In this document: positions 11,801-24,400 of the stretch, one piece after another
Numbering within the stretch: the first letter of the stretch is position 1
Layout: the number at the start of each line of letters is the position of its first letter
From: Theocolax elegans
Lineage: Eukaryota > Arthropoda > Insecta > Hymenoptera > Cerocephalidae
Assembly (NCBI GenBank): GCA_026168455.1
Contig: CM047426.1
Location: forward strand, 617,501-681,500
Direction: 5' to 3'
Length of the DNA stretch: 64,000 bases
Notes under the pieces: model-generated
Seen by the model: the letters and a program-made list of their open reading frames with translations, nothing else
Database searches by the model: none
What the model was told of the DNA's origin: nothing
Program-made: the position numbers and the translations under genes

Positions 11801-14800
11801 ATATTAAATATATTATATTTATAATATAAATATTTACATTATAAAGAAAATGCACTTTAATTGATTATTTTATGTTTATTTTATATTACAGTTTGTTATA
11901 TACTCGGAGGTATCATCGTTTATTTAAAAATAAATATTTTTATCATATTTTATACTTTATTTTATATATAGTATATTATTTTATGATGAATTATATAGAG
12001 TAATATTCACTTAGATAAATTAAAATAATGTAAAAGTAATACTATATTTAAGAACGTTATCTTTGAACCCTTTGGTACGGTGAATCTTAAGTATAATTTA
12101 GCCATAAAGTACTGTTTACTCAAATAAACGAATGGAGAAAGATGTTTGCATAATTAAAAAAGGATGGGATACGATGGGAATTGGCATAATTATAGGCGGA
12201 AAATCGAGTAAATAAAGTGATATTCGAGGAGGTGAATTACTCGCGAGAAAGTTAGTTAATAAAGCCCGCAATCTTTTCGGAATCTCGGTCGTAAAGACGA
12301 TCTCTTGAATATTTGAACGAGTCTACCTCCGAGTTTTCCCCTCCGGGCAACGAAACAAAAAAAAAGTTTGTCCGTCCGTCCGAAATTAATCGCCGTGCGC
12401 CCGCGCAATACCTTTATCGATCCGTATACATAGACACAGAATATGTACTGCACACGTACAGGTATTATGTATATATGTATAATATGTGAGTGTATGTATA
12501 TATAGATATATAAACACCCCGATAGCAATAAACATATCGAGATAAATGTCGACGACGAGTGCGTGTATGCGCGATCTCGATAGAAAAAAAGCACCTTGGC
12601 ATTACGCGTCTTATCCTTATCGTTGGCGATACTCGAGCGAAATCGTCTCGCGTGGAAAAAAAGAAGAAAAGGTCGATGTGAATCTTACCGTGATGTCCGA
12701 ACGAAGAATCGAGGTCGACCTTCAGCTCGTCCTTGTCCAGAAGTTTTTCGTGCCTCGGTGAGTGACCACCGTTGATGCTCTTGCTGCCACGGAAAAAGTG
12801 CGACCACTTTGATCTTCTTGCGTCTTTGTTCAATCTTTTCTCTTTCGCTCTCCTGCAATCGAATGTTTGGGTTACACTCCATTCGGCACGGTCGTACGCA
12901 CTATAGGCTAATTTTCATATAAGAACGCTCGAAAAGTTTCCCGTTTCGGTATACTTTTACACGGAGTTTTCCATCGTACGAAGTACGTAGAGTTGGGTAG
13001 CTTTCAACGTATCGATGTGGTTTGATCAATCGCATCTCAATCGCATTACCAATGGAAAGTTATGATTTGTTAGACTATTGTCACGGTAAATTTTAGACAA
13101 TTGTTTTTGGATCATCTTTCGTTTGACAAGGTAAAGTACTATTTTCGGTAACACAATGAAATATACGAGGAGAGCGAGAACTCGAGGAATCGTACCTGTT
13201 TTGAAACCAAACTTGAACGACACGCATGTCCAACTTGGTGTCCTGAGATAGCTGTTCCCGCACGTGTCTCGCCGGTTTCGGACTGTTGTTGTAAGCGAGC
13301 TTGAGCGTCTCGAGCTGTTTAGCCGTGATCGTCGTTCTCGGGCGTTTGTTCGGTGGCTCGCCGTCGATGCTACCACTGTCCGCCAGTTCTGGGCAATCAA
13401 ACGATCGACAATATTAAACGTATTGTTTTACGGAGAGAGAGGTTAAGAGGTTAAGGATAGGGGCTAGAAGAGAATAAATCGAGGTATACCTTTGGCTTTG
13501 GTCTCGTAGTCGGGTTTGCAAGCGAGCTTCCCTTCCTCCATCAGGTAAAACTCCTCGCCGGTGTTGAGCTGCCTCGCGCACATCGCGCACGAGAAGCAGG
13601 TCAGGTGGTAAACGAGGTCCTGGGCACGCCGGACGACTTGCGAGGGCGCCACACCCTGGCCGCAGCCAGCGCACTTTGTGCCGAAACGCCTGCCACACCA
13701 ACACCAAACAACATATTCATATTACATTCACGCAATCTCGAGATTTATACTTTTCGAGACAGACCGCGTATACGCGAACGGAGAGACGAGTTAATTTAAT
13801 ATTATCATGGTCTTTAGTAATAATCACGGTCATCGCGTATTACTAACATTATTATTTATTACTTTCTGCATTAATATCAAATCCATAATTTTGTTCTTCG
13901 TCTATTTGTAAATATAAAACTAAAACACGTAATAGAAGCGTCGAAAATTCTTATTCAGGATAATAAAAATTGAAAATTTTCAATTTTTATACAAAAATCT
14001 AAACAAGACATAACTATTTATATTTATGTGCCACAATTTTTAAGGTGAATGTACGAGTAACTGGACGCATTCAAAATTCATACCAGCACATGGTGCTTCT
14101 TGTGATTTTACGTGTTCATTGCTCTACTTGATATTTAAACAAAAGATATACTTGTATACATTTATGCGTTACAAATAATTATATATTAATAATAAAAAAT
14201 ATATTTTTAAAATCTAAATTATTTACTATAGGTATATATTTCACAGAAAGTTATAAATATTTACGCGTTATTTAATATAGAAACCGATGAGGTTTAATAT
14301 AATCTCGTATTGAGAAAAAAAAAATGGATTTGAACAAGTGCAACGTACAAGATGTAACCTTAGCTTAACTAATTATTATAATGCAATGAATAATTATAAT
14401 AAATTTGTTCGATCAAATAAAATAAATTAAAAAATTTTGTTAATGTTCATACACAGCTATTTGATAGTACGGTGTGGTTCATTACTCTAAGTACATTTAC
14501 CTTATCCTCAACATATATAGATAATTTATTAATTATTTCTCTCCGCGTAATCTAGCGCGTTTAAGCATTTGTTTATACGAAACGTTCCGATGATTCGGGA
14601 TATAGGTGAAATAAAGTAAAATAAAACGTTGAATGGAGGTATAGGATATAGTAGCGAAATTGATGCTTACTTGACAAAGTCGTCTTTACAGAAAACGTGT
14701 CCATTGCGAGCGTAACACTTGTCCGTCAGCTTGACACCGCAATCCCGACACGTGAGGCATCCGGCGTGCCAACACCTGTCCATTACCCTCAGTATGTACC

Positions 14801-17800
14801 TGTCGAGAATCACCTCCTGACATCCTCCGCATTTTGGTACTGTCGCTGTAACGAAACAACAAAAATACACGTTATCTTAGTTGTTACCTCAGCAATCTTT
14901 AGTTTCTCATTTCTATTAAACGTCATGTATATATACTTTTTGTACAATTATATTCGTAATATTTTTAATCGATTCGAGAAATATGGCAATATGCACTGGC
15001 GTAAATTGTACACCTTAGAATTAGGAATTAGCATTCGACGCTGGTTTATTAGCTTCGGTGCACGTCGAACTTATTATACCTATAATATATATATATATAC
15101 AATTTAGTTTTCGTATCGTTCTCCCGATAACCGGTTGAAATCTTTGCGCGTTACGTATAGAGGTAGTAGTCGAAGCATCGTAATACTGGTAGGCTACCTC
15201 ATTTTCACCGTATCAACGGCGATCAAATCCAACACTTGTTGACTTATCCTTTGATTTTTCTCACCTCACCGACGGCCGACACGTTTGAAAAACGTCCATA
15301 TATACATATCGGTCGCGATCGCTTCGATACACCAGACTTGCACTTATTATCCGGAAATCAGTAGTCAATCGAGATAAGGTCGATTGTCGAGGCGCGGGGC
15401 CCGGACAAAAGCGAAATTTGAAAATTGATTACGAAACCGAATTTTTCTATACACGCTCCGTTCTAATTATCAGTATCTCTTTTTTTCGCTATCGCTCGTG
15501 TATATAGGTGATATAGGTATACATATACAGAGAGGTGTACACGAGTAATTATCAAAAATCACATATACGTATATCGGTAGTCGATGAACGATAACCAAAA
15601 TATCGGAGTTTACGATCTTTTAAATCCTATACCACTCGAACTGGTATCGAGCGCCTGGTTCATCAAATTATTGTTTAACCTTCTTTTTCTTATATTTCAT
15701 TTTATTTTTTTATTTATTTCTCGTCGTTATAATACTCCGAATTCTACGTGTACATTTTTACAAGATCGTGAATCTTCTTCGATCGATCTAGGTAAATGCG
15801 TATATACTCTTACGTTAATTTGAATTAATGGCTATATAATACTTTGGAATTAAAAACACATATTTTATAGTTTGTAACTAGGTTTTCAAGACATTTTTTT
15901 TAAAATGAGGCTAGATTTGGTACTCACACGATGGAGATAAATTATTAGTCTGCGTATATCAATGCGCAGATTGTCAGAATATTTTATTACGTGTAGTATA
16001 ATTAAACAAAAATCTATGTTAATTTTTGCTCTATATGATTATTGTAAATAATACTGTAAAGGACTTTTTTGATTGTGCGATAAGTGCCTTTTTTAATATT
16101 GTATATCGGCGTATATAAAATTATTTGATGTATACCATGGAATTTTTTACTCCTTTTTGAAACTCGAAGATATATCACCATTCAATAAAAAATAAATTTT
16201 ATCGGTATCACAAAAATTGAAATCGCTGAATAATTTACTTGGTATAAGTATCATAATTTTGCGAAGAAAACTATATTTCTAAGAACGTTTGTCAAATAAC
16301 TATCGCAACATTCGTTCCTTATATATTTTCGAGCTCGTGTAGTCTTTTGATCAATTGAATAATTCACAAAGAGGATTGGTATAGTTGTAACGTGTATATA
16401 CGTACGTTTATACATATAGTATTCCGGGTATCGTAAATGCATAATATTTGTATAAATATATCATTAATTCGTAAATCGAAGCTTAGGAAACCACGTGCTC
16501 GAGAATTTGTCTTATTTTCTCTCTTTTTACATCATATACCTATATTTATTAAATGTATACATAAATGTTTAATAAAGGAGTGTAAAGAAGATAGTCGATA
16601 TACTCCAACAATATATATTTTCAATTGCTCATTAATTATTTGGGAAATTATAAATTTGCAATGCAGGAAATGCGGTAATTAATTATAATTATTAATTTGT
16701 AAGTCTATATATTGTTTGCTAAAGTGTGTTTTTTTAGTGTATCATATGCACACACATATATATAGTGACAACCAATTGTTTTGAATATTAGAACGTTGAA
16801 AATCATTGTTTCATTAGATTTCATTGTAATATTTTAGTTAAAATTGCGCGAAACATATAATATTAGAGTAATTAATATGTTTTTATATTACGTTTTTACA
16901 TTTTCGTTGTATTCTTCAATCTGTTAATGTTTTAATAAGTTTTCGATGGTTATTAAGAACTTCTGAGACTTTAGTTAAATATTTTTATACATCTATCTAT
17001 CTACAGTAGAAATGAATATTTAAGAATTTTGAGGTTATCAAGAACGTCAACTCGGTATTTTATCGTTTAAAAAAGGTCACACTTGTACTTCACTTAGAAC
17101 GGAATTTTTATACTATTGGACATAGACGGGGGTTTTCGGGATCGACTACGTTCGACAAAAAATGTTAGCCAATTCAATGAAGTATTGAAATAATAAAATT
17201 ACTACATATAAGGTAAAGTACTAATGTAGAAGGTGGCAAATACGGTGTCAAGATTTATATATTTATTACTATAAAACGTTACGTATATACATAAAAATGT
17301 TCGACTTTAAAAATATTTAACAGTTAGAAACACGATGGCGAAGTTTTAGAGGTCTACCTAACTCTGGCGAAAGTAATTTTTTGTTGGTGTTCCAAGTGTA
17401 CGGCTTAGGTCGCTTAGTCTCGGTGTAAAAGTAGTTTGGAGCGCGAATTATAGAGCTTTACTGGACTGAAAACAAGATCAACAAAAAAAAATTACTTTCG
17501 TCTGAGTTAGAGTTCTGAAAGTTGGATGTGATCTTGAAAAAACGACTACTCAAATTAGAAGAAAGAAAGTACATTTAATCGGCGCTGGGAGGAAAGTGCG
17601 CGTCGAGTAGCTAGAGGAGGAGGAGATTGGACTTACAGTAGAGGATCTCGGGTGCGCCAGCGGGAAGGCAGAGTTCGGCGCCAGGCTGGTCGAGCGGGTG
17701 CATCCCAGGGTGGGCGTCGTCGAGGAACCTCGAGGTGGTGCCCTGTGAGGTGGACTCCGGGCTGCTCTGAGGCGGCGTGAGGGTCTCGGGCCGCGCGAGG

Positions 17801-17847
17801 TGGCGTCGGTACGCGCTCTCGAACAGCGGTATCTCGCAGCCGATCAT
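8649..17847 (-). CDS. Lim3: LIM-homeodomain transcription factor Lim3 (Lhx3/4 class)
   Basis: Seven coding exons on the - strand: 17847-17637, 14845-14671, 13689-13490, 13388-13196, 12852-12689, 10244-10029 and 8845-8649. Their lengths sum to 1356 bases, that is 451 residues plus TAG, and every donor/acceptor phase fits. Order of domains: a 70-residue leader, LIM1 (CGGC...CKDDF), LIM2 (CAGC...CKPDYE), the homeodomain ([15 protein letters not shown] to [12 protein letters not shown]), the segment [12 protein letters not shown], Gly/Pro-rich linkers, and [13 protein letters not shown] near the C-terminus. [16 protein letters not shown] and the YPDFP...SW terminus are Lhx3/4 signatures and separate it from Lhx1/5, Lhx2/9 and Islet. 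In insects and vertebrates this nuclear factor specifies motor-neuron identity together with Islet and the NLI/Chip cofactor, which binds the LIM domains. Alternative first exons, common in the family, could lie further upstream but I could not identify one. Confidence 0.95.
9455..9944 (+). mobile_element. truncated copy of TIR element in Lim3 intron 6
   Basis: About 490 bases match 53609-54108 closely in the same orientation. The copy starts CACGGAGAGAAATAA after a TA and stops matching after GTAA at 9944, so the right end and right terminal repeat are missing. It differs from the other copy by point changes and lacks a 5-base insertion (ATCGC). It contains a subterminal hairpin (cagtttggtaaaaatt and its inverse) and the tRNA-like segment at 9702-9779. 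Confidence 0.8.
9702..9779 (-). other. tRNA-like segment with pol III A and B boxes
   Basis: On the - strand an A-box-like TGGCGCAATGG (+ strand 9757-9767) precedes a B-box GGTTCGATCCC (9714-9724) by 32 bases, the tRNA spacing. A partial anticodon stem TTGG/CCAA with loop TTCTCAA is visible, but the acceptor and D stems do not pair. This is tRNA-derived sequence inside the mobile element, not a functional tRNA. Confidence 0.55.
10029..10244 (-). CDS. Lim3: Lim3 exon 6, Gly/Pro-rich linker
   Basis: The acceptor TTACAG precedes 10244 and the donor ATCG/GTCAGT is at 10029/10028, phase 1 both sides. It begins [17 protein letters not shown], then a Gly run and [20 protein letters not shown], ending [11 protein letters not shown]. 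Low complexity and GC-rich codons are expected for this transactivation linker. The DLSN opening is echoed in exon 7. Confidence 0.88.
10245..12688 (-). promoter_or_regulatory. Lim3 intron 5 with a GC-rich putative enhancer
   Basis: Mostly AT-rich intron. The part at about 10900-11090 is GC-rich and unlike its surroundings, with a homeodomain core TAATTA at 11002-11007 and a further TAATTCGCTAAT cluster around 11070. Such islands in developmental regulator introns are often enhancers; no function is shown by the sequence alone. The remainder holds only chance ORFs. Confidence 0.3.
12689..12852 (-). CDS. Lim3: Lim3 exon 5, homeodomain end and post-homeodomain segment
   Basis: The acceptor ATTGCAG precedes 12852 and the donor CACG/GTAAGA is at 12689/12688. 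The exon completes the homeodomain with [17 protein letters not shown], then [13 protein letters not shown] and an acidic/basic stretch [19 protein letters not shown]. The KW..(H/Y)F(F)R block directly after the homeodomain also follows it in Lhx3/4 proteins. Confidence 0.93.
13196..13388 (-). CDS. Lim3: Lim3 exon 4, homeodomain N-terminal and helix 3 part
   Basis: The acceptor TTGCCCAG precedes 13388 and the donor AACAG/GTACGA is at 13196/13195. It encodes [15 protein letters not shown] and then the homeodomain from [10 protein letters not shown] through ARHVREQLS and [12 protein letters not shown]. The intron falls inside the recognition helix between the two Arg codons of FQNRR, a position often interrupted in LIM-homeobox genes. 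Only 101 bases separate it from exon 3. Confidence 0.95.
13490..13689 (-). CDS. Lim3: Lim3 exon 3, LIM domain 2
   Basis: The acceptor GGCAG precedes 13689 and the donor AAAG/GTATAC is at 13490/13489. The exon encodes [48 protein letters not shown] and KPDYETKAK. The [10 protein letters not shown] and EEFYLME blocks are diagnostic for Lhx3/4-type second LIM domains. All eight zinc ligands are intact. Confidence 0.95.
14671..14845 (-). CDS. Lim3: Lim3 exon 2, LIM domain 1
   Basis: The acceptor TTACAG is at 14851-14846 and the donor AA/GTAAGC at 14671/14670. It encodes the first LIM domain from VPKCGGC through [20 protein letters not shown] and CYARNG to FCKDDFVK. The zinc ligands C-x2-C, the Trp-His pair, C-x2-C, and the later Cys and Asp ligands are all present. 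Phase 2 at the donor gives Lys-Arg-Phe-Gly across the junction. Confidence 0.95.
14846..17636 (-). promoter_or_regulatory. Lim3 intron 1 with a putative regulatory island
   Basis: The 2.8-kb intron is mostly AT-rich. Around 15170-15420 composition shifts to GC-rich and a full TCF/LEF-type site CCTTTGAT lies at 15248-15255. An inverted repeat sits at 17359-17509 close to the exon 1 donor. No exon is evident. Confidence 0.3.
17359..17509. repeat. inverted repeat in Lim3 intron 1
   Basis: The arm 17359-17386 (starting taactctggcgaaag) is repeated inverted at 17479-17509 with two substitutions and a 3-base length difference in an A/T run. The loop is ~92 bases. Transcribed, it could form a long-stem hairpin; it may equally be a MITE fragment. 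Confidence 0.6.
17637..17847 (-). CDS. Lim3: Lim3 coding exon 1 (N-terminal leader)
   Basis: The ATG at 17847-17845 opens [15 protein letters not shown] and a Pro/Ser/Thr-rich leader ending APEILY. The donor is TACT/GTAAGT (GT at 17636-17635), phase 1. It joins exon 2 so that the split codon reads Ser just before LIM1. Vertebrate Lhx3 also encodes its isoform-specific leader in a separate first exon at this position. Confidence 0.8.
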
Positions 17848-18500
17848 CTTAACCGCGCGTCAACTCGTCGCGCATACTCCAGACGGGTGTGCAGGGTGCC
17901 AACCGTACCGCGGATGACCAACAATTCGAGGAACCAATCGACCCGAGTGGCGGTGACGAACCAACTGACTGGTTATCGGCGAGTACACCTGTACACCTCG
18001 CTACATATCCCACGTGCGACGCGACTTATCTCCTTCTTCGCGATAACCGAGCACAACGTACGCGATCCTGGGACGAGGAGAGCACGCGCGCGACTGAGCG
18101 ACAAACGAGCGAGGGAACGAGCGAGCGAGCGAGCGAGCTAGCGACCCCCTCCGCGACCGGCGGTGGTGGTGGTGGTGGTGGTGTTGGTGTTGGTGGCTGC
18201 AGAAGCGCCGGCTCTCTCGCTGGGTCTTTGGGCGGCCACGTGGCGGGACGAGGGCGGGGGTACGGGATACCCGGTTGGCCGGGCGGTGCACCCCCGCGTC
18301 ACCTCGGATTGGTCGCTCGGCGAGGCCGCCCTCCGCCAGCATGGCGCTAAACTCTCGAGTGTATCGGGGCATGTAGGTGAGGATCGACCCCTCGGTCGCT
18401 CGGTTGCTCGGTTGCTCGGTCGCTCGGTGCCTAGGAGCAGCTAGGCCTTCCGAGTTCGGAGTTCCGACCGCCTCGAGGGACCGTTCCGGCTCTCCGAGGA
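17848..18500 (-). promoter_or_regulatory. GC-rich Lim3 5' leader / promoter region
   Basis: Directly upstream of the Lim3 ATG the sequence is strongly GC- and CpG-rich, unlike the flanks. It contains a GAGC tetramer run (about 18118-18139), a GGT run (about 18160-18195) and a CGGTCGCT/CGGTTGCT octamer array (about 18392-18428). ORFs on the + strand here are translated repeats. The transcription start is not identifiable by eye. Confidence 0.45.
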
Positions 18501-20499
18501 CGCGCCACCAAATTCCTCTACCTATACGCCTCTATGTCCTCTCTATCCTCCAGCCTCTGCCTACTTTTTTCCCTTTGTTATACTTTATTTTCTCGTTTAT
18601 ATTCTTGATCGAGCCTTTTTTTCCACCAATTATTTCAATTTCGATCACTCGTACTTGCACACTTGGAGAAAAGAGTATTTCCGATGGGCGAATATTCATT
18701 AGCTATTAACGCATCATGTATAACTTTTGTACATAAGAGATAAATTACCTCGTGTACGAACAAATATTTACTTGATGGTTTAATAGTTGATACGCATATC
18801 TCGATTTTTCTATTCGAGGTATATTAACAATCCGTCACCATGTATTATATATATCAGGACACATTTTTATTTACGAAATATGCACGATCTATAAAGTTTA
18901 ATACTTATCCATTTATACCAAATATTTCTCTCCTTTCAGTGCATTTTATATATAAATTCTTGAGCATATATAAATATATATATAGTGTTAAAGAAATAAC
19001 ACAAAAGCAAAAACTGTGCATTCACTCATTTTTCATACTTTAAAACTAATTATTTTAATTTTTAGTTACATATAAAATAAAAAATTCCAAGTTTTTTTTA
19101 TAAATTATTTGTTTCTATATACTAAAAAATGTAATGAAATTCAGAGTATATCCAATATATATAAGTATATTGTATATATGTATATATCAAATACTTGTAA
19201 AACAAATAATTCTTATTTGTTTGTAATACTATGTACAAAAGTTTATTAATAATAATAATTTTAATTAAAGTAAATAAATAAATATGACTAAATATTTCTA
19301 TCAATCGCAAACAAATATATATACAAATTTTGAGGGTTATATGTATTCAGTACAATATTTTAATTGCTCTTAATTAATATACGCTTTGTATACATTAAAA
19401 TCCAATTACGCGATTTAACATCCACTTCATTATATTATATTAACATTGCAATTACATAATCGGTTTTGCTATTATATAAACTTCCAATATTAAGAAAATA
19501 CGAATCACGCGCTAATTTAAAGAATTCGGCATAAATTCGGGAATAAATTCGTAAATGGAGTATTCGATAAGTAAAGCCGCGTTGAATAATAATAAAATAT
19601 GTATAAAATGGATATATAGGTGGCAACACTTATCGGCGCGCTTAAGAAAAAAGTGGAAAGGTAATGGAAAGGTATTACAATTAATGCGACTAAACATAGT
19701 TGTTATAAGTGCGCGCATGACGTTTCAAGTGTCGACGTCAAACGATCTACGTGTAAGTATATACCTATATATGTATACACGACACACTTACTCGATATAG
19801 ACAATGTATATAACTGCACGTGTAGAAAATGGAAAAAAAGAAAATTATTCCTTATTGTAAGATATAATAGATATATAGAGATATCACTTCTAACTTTTTA
19901 ATTCAATTATCGATATGTATGTATGTATACGCATACGTATATGTAAGTGATTCATTTATATATATATATACGTGAGATTGGAAGACAGTGCGCGTTTTTA
20001 TGTGTTACATATAGTAGAGTAAGTTGTTTTTAAAAACAGTGGGGTGAATCCTTTGAAAAAAAATTCATCGCGATAATTGAATTTGTATATTTCCTTAATT
20101 AATTTTTTCAAGAACGCGTACACGGAATTCCATTGCTTCGAGTTTTCATCGCCGCATGTATATAAGTATTCCGGTAAATCATTCGAACGAGGGAAGCAGA
20201 CCTTGAAAGTCGTAATGAGTCGCCAAGCGCAATACCACGACCAACAATTCCCGAGTTGCTGTTATTTTTCCTTTCTTTTTTACATTTTTTTTACCCGATG
20301 AATCAAAAAGTGTGTGCTGGAAATATTTCGATCGGAGTAAACTCAATGCACCGGGTGGATTTCTATATACAACGAAAAAAAGGGAAGAAGATGAAAGAGA
20401 GTTTGGTCTATATATATATAAATATATATGTACGCGTCGTTCGAGATAAGTATTCAAACCTCCTGGAGTCGTGGGTGGTCCAGTAGGCACACGCCATTT
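18501..20499. other. AT-rich spacer, nothing recognised
   Basis: Very AT-rich with TATA/GTATAT runs (for example 18960-18985 and 19150-19190). Only short ORFs without family resemblance occur on either strand. Confidence 0.5.
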
Positions 20500-21400
20500 T
20501 AAAAGTTACGTTGTACTCCGGTGGTGGTGGTGTGTACGTGTGTTTCTTAACTTCACGTTTCTTCAGTTTGCACGTTTGAGATTTCAACGAAGGTTATACG
20601 CATATATGAACGAGGGGAAGTGTCATTTATAAAGATATATATCGTATGACAATATATATTTTGGTGAACGTATAATTAAAAAATTATTGTCGATCCAAGT
20701 GAAATCCATGTTGGTATTAAACTATAACGTACGACCCGTTTGGAATACCAAAGCGGAAAATGTATTGCGAGGGCGCTCGGAGCGACCCCTCGCTTCGAGC
20801 TCAATCCTCCCTCGCATCCACACCGTCGGTGCGCTCGATGGTGTGAGGGTAGAGGGTGGCGAGGAGCGAAGGGGATGAAGGGGGTGAAGTGGGTGAAGAG
20901 GGGTGGGGGGAGGGGGAGAGAGAGGAGGGAGCCTCGGGTGTGGAAGGAGGAAGATCGTAAGATGTCGGCACGCCTCCGACGAGCGTAAAAACTCGAAAAC
21001 TCGACGGGGGGCTACGCGTGGGATTTTCTTCGCTCCTCTCATCTTATATCTATACTTATGTCTACGTGCATATTATACACACACAGTCTTCTCCCTCCCC
21101 CTTCGAGTCTCAACCCACACTCGTCGTTCTCGTCGTTCGTACGCGTCTGCCATTTTCACTCTGTACAACTCCCGCGGCTTTCTTTTTCTTTCTTTTCTAA
21201 TTTACCCGCATAGGTATATATAATATACACCCAGTATACACGTACACACATTTCTGACGCTTTCGCTTTTTTACACCCGCGCGCACGCGTTAACTTTTCA
21301 GCGTTTCCATTTTTTGACGTTTTCGGCTTTGTATTCTTATTTCGCTTTCTCGAGGTTGCCGTTTTCACCTCCTTTTTCGCCTTTTCGTCTATCTCTCGAC
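20500..21400. promoter_or_regulatory. GC-rich island with purine tract
   Basis: A GC-rich stretch in an otherwise AT-rich spacer. A strongly purine-biased tract runs about 20853-20935 (G-rich with GA and GGGTGAAG repeats), followed by pyrimidine-rich blocks after 21080. ORFs on both strands here are compositional. Function unknown; a regulatory island is a guess. Confidence 0.25.
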
Positions 21401-24400
21401 TTTAGAATTTAGATCCGTAGCAGATTTTTCAAAAATTCGTGGAAATTTTAGTCAGCTGTTTTTGTCGGTTTGTCGACGTTGGGTGCAGTCAAACTGAGAA
21501 CCGTTGACATATTATATCTCTATAGGTATCATGGGGCTTACGAATATCCGTCGTTATTAAGAGTAAAACGATGACTTATAAGTAATTTTTACAAGAACGG
21601 GTCGATTATTATTAATCGATAACGAAACCCTAGTACAAATCTGACCATCAAACTAACGTTCTTTATAAGATAAAAATGGCAAAGTGTCATAAATAGCAAA
21701 ATTAGTGTTTAATTTATAATTTGTAACTATTAATTAAACTATATAACTATTCGATATAGCTATTCGACTTAACTTTAATATAAAATCAATTAATATATTC
21801 TGATATCGCGGTAGATATACCACGTGTACTTCTTGGAATTATTGAATATGATGATGAAAACTAAGAAATAAAACTAATTTAAACGTTCAATAATGATAAT
21901 TTAATATATATAGAAACAGAGATTGGCAGAACCCCAATATATATTTTCCATGCAAACGATTATAAATGAAATCATCATTGTCAAATGACATACATTTTGA
22001 ATAAACGAAGCACATTTTCTCTCTCGGTAATTATACATTTGGATTTGTTTCTTATTTACTTCAATCGAACGGAAGAAAACAAAAAAATGTGTTTCGAAAA
22101 TGTCATAAAGATATATATGGTAAAAATCAATGTTAAAAGGCCGTATAAATTCTCGATGGAATAGAAAAAAAGGTTATAACAAAGTCAGTATATGGGTATA
22201 AAGAAATTAATCATAACTTCAGAAAACGAAACTATTATTACATTGGATCCTTCCATTGTCGACCATAAATAAAAATTTTTTGAAATTAATAAAAATAAAA
22301 CAAAATTATCTATAATAAAATAGTTTTAACAAATTTTCTCCTCGGCTTGTATTATATACATATAACACTGATAAGTACCAAATAATTATTTTGAAATGGC
22401 AGATGAACGGACGTTTCATTTCTATTAAATATAAACATTAACCCTGATTGGTATAACTTTGTTAAATTTTTCATTATACCGATTGTCCGTTCCATCGTCT
22501 TCACTATCGATCTCTCCGAGTTAGACAGACAACAGCGTACACTTTGTCAAACAAATATTTCATTAAGCTCCCCGCAATATTTTTGCGCGAAGGATGGACG
22601 TGTATACGTGTAAATTATACTGCAGAGTATACACCTACGATACACTGGGAAAAATGGCAGAAAGGAGGTTTGTGATTAAACCGGGAAAAAGGGCGTTATC
22701 TCGGGCGATTCGAAATTTATCGGACCGTTTAAAAAGGCGCGTGTTGCCTTTCTCGCACCCATGAAAAATCTATTTCACGAGCCACGGGAGGCCCACCACC
22801 ATCTCGGTGCGGCCTGGGTTCCCGCGTACGTACATATATATATATATATATACATATATATCCTAAATTACAATTTCGACGGGGGCGCGAGCGACACTAC
22901 ACCAAGATTCATAGACACACCACGACGAATATTAATTTTCGTCAATATATACGTACAAGCTTTTTCACTGTTTCTCTACCCTCGATGCGTACGGCCATAT
23001 GCGTAAATAGGGTAAATTTGGAACGGCAACGTCTATACGCGCGTCTATTTGAATTCGCGACGATCGTTTACGACGAATCAAGGGTTGAATGTCGCGCCCT
23101 TTCTCATATTTTAACGGGCATTGATCGCCTATTTATCCTTTTAATTTTTCAAATTGACTTTTATACATACATATATTACATTCCCTTTGTTTACATTTTA
23201 TTTTTGCATTCGCTCGGTCGATAGGATTTCTCGAATACCGTAGAAATGAAGAATAAAAAAAACGGGGGATTCTACGTTATCCTACATCCACCTCTGGAAA
23301 ATTCACATATATTTAACCACTCTCTCCGCTCGTATATGGATTACCTCGCGAGTTTGCGCAATGTTTACGTGTATATATATACCTAGATATATTATAACTT
23401 CGTCTTTCCTAGGTGTACCTGCAGTCATTTAAACCCGGACCGGCGGGTACATATACCTATATATACACGCGTAAACCATCGCGATTCTTACGTTTCCTCG
23501 CAATCATAAATATCCGAGGAGGGAACGTATGTACGGTACTTTATCTTTGTTGAAACTCCCGAAGAATTCTCGGTATTAATTTTTATGATCGATGCTTTTT
23601 CGCCGGTAAAACCGTATATACACGCATTTTAACGTTCATTGTACAAATTTAATGTAGATAGCGATAAACAATTTTATTTATCTTTATATACATATTAGGG
23701 AAAATTACCATCTTTTATTATAGATATTTTGATGTATACAAAAATTATGTTGTACGATCTGTATAGTGCATTTTTGTATCAACGACTGATCATTATTTTT
23801 ATGGATACGTATTTGAAAATATATAAGTATAAAAAATTGTTTCGCTGGATATAGGTATATAATTAATCATTTATTTTCTACAAAGGTTTCCTTTCAATTA
23901 TATCTACATCGGCGGAAATAATTTTTGTGACACATTTTTAAACGCACATGAAAAATAATTAGCCATTGATCTACAAATATTGCATTAAAAAGATAAATTA
24001 AATTACATAAATGCAAGTATTACATACATTTTATAATTTTCTCTTCTCCTATGTAGATATATCAAACCCTAATCGCTTAAAAATCAGGACGAGAATTCAC
24101 AATTATACCGATATATATATGATAAATAAAAGAAGGGATAAAACGAAACGAAAAGAAAAGGAAGCAATTCCGTTTTCGTGGAGGAGAAGAAAAGAGTCGA
24201 ACGCGCATGCGGCTCCATTGTCGCTTACATTACCATCGATTACGTGAAAGCGCGTGTATATGTATTAAATATATGTATATGTATACGCGAGCAAGGTGCT
24301 GCGCGGCGCGACCAAACAGATGTCCCATTGTTTCGACGCGTATGCGCTGAGGTATTATACCCCCGTCAATTTTATATTTACTTAATTTTTATAAAGGAAC

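Noticed and set aside
17889..18350. 153-codon + strand ORF opposite the Lim3 leader
   Set aside because: GC-rich repeats (Gly run, Ser-Glu-Arg run); no domain, no splice context, and antisense to a better-supported gene.
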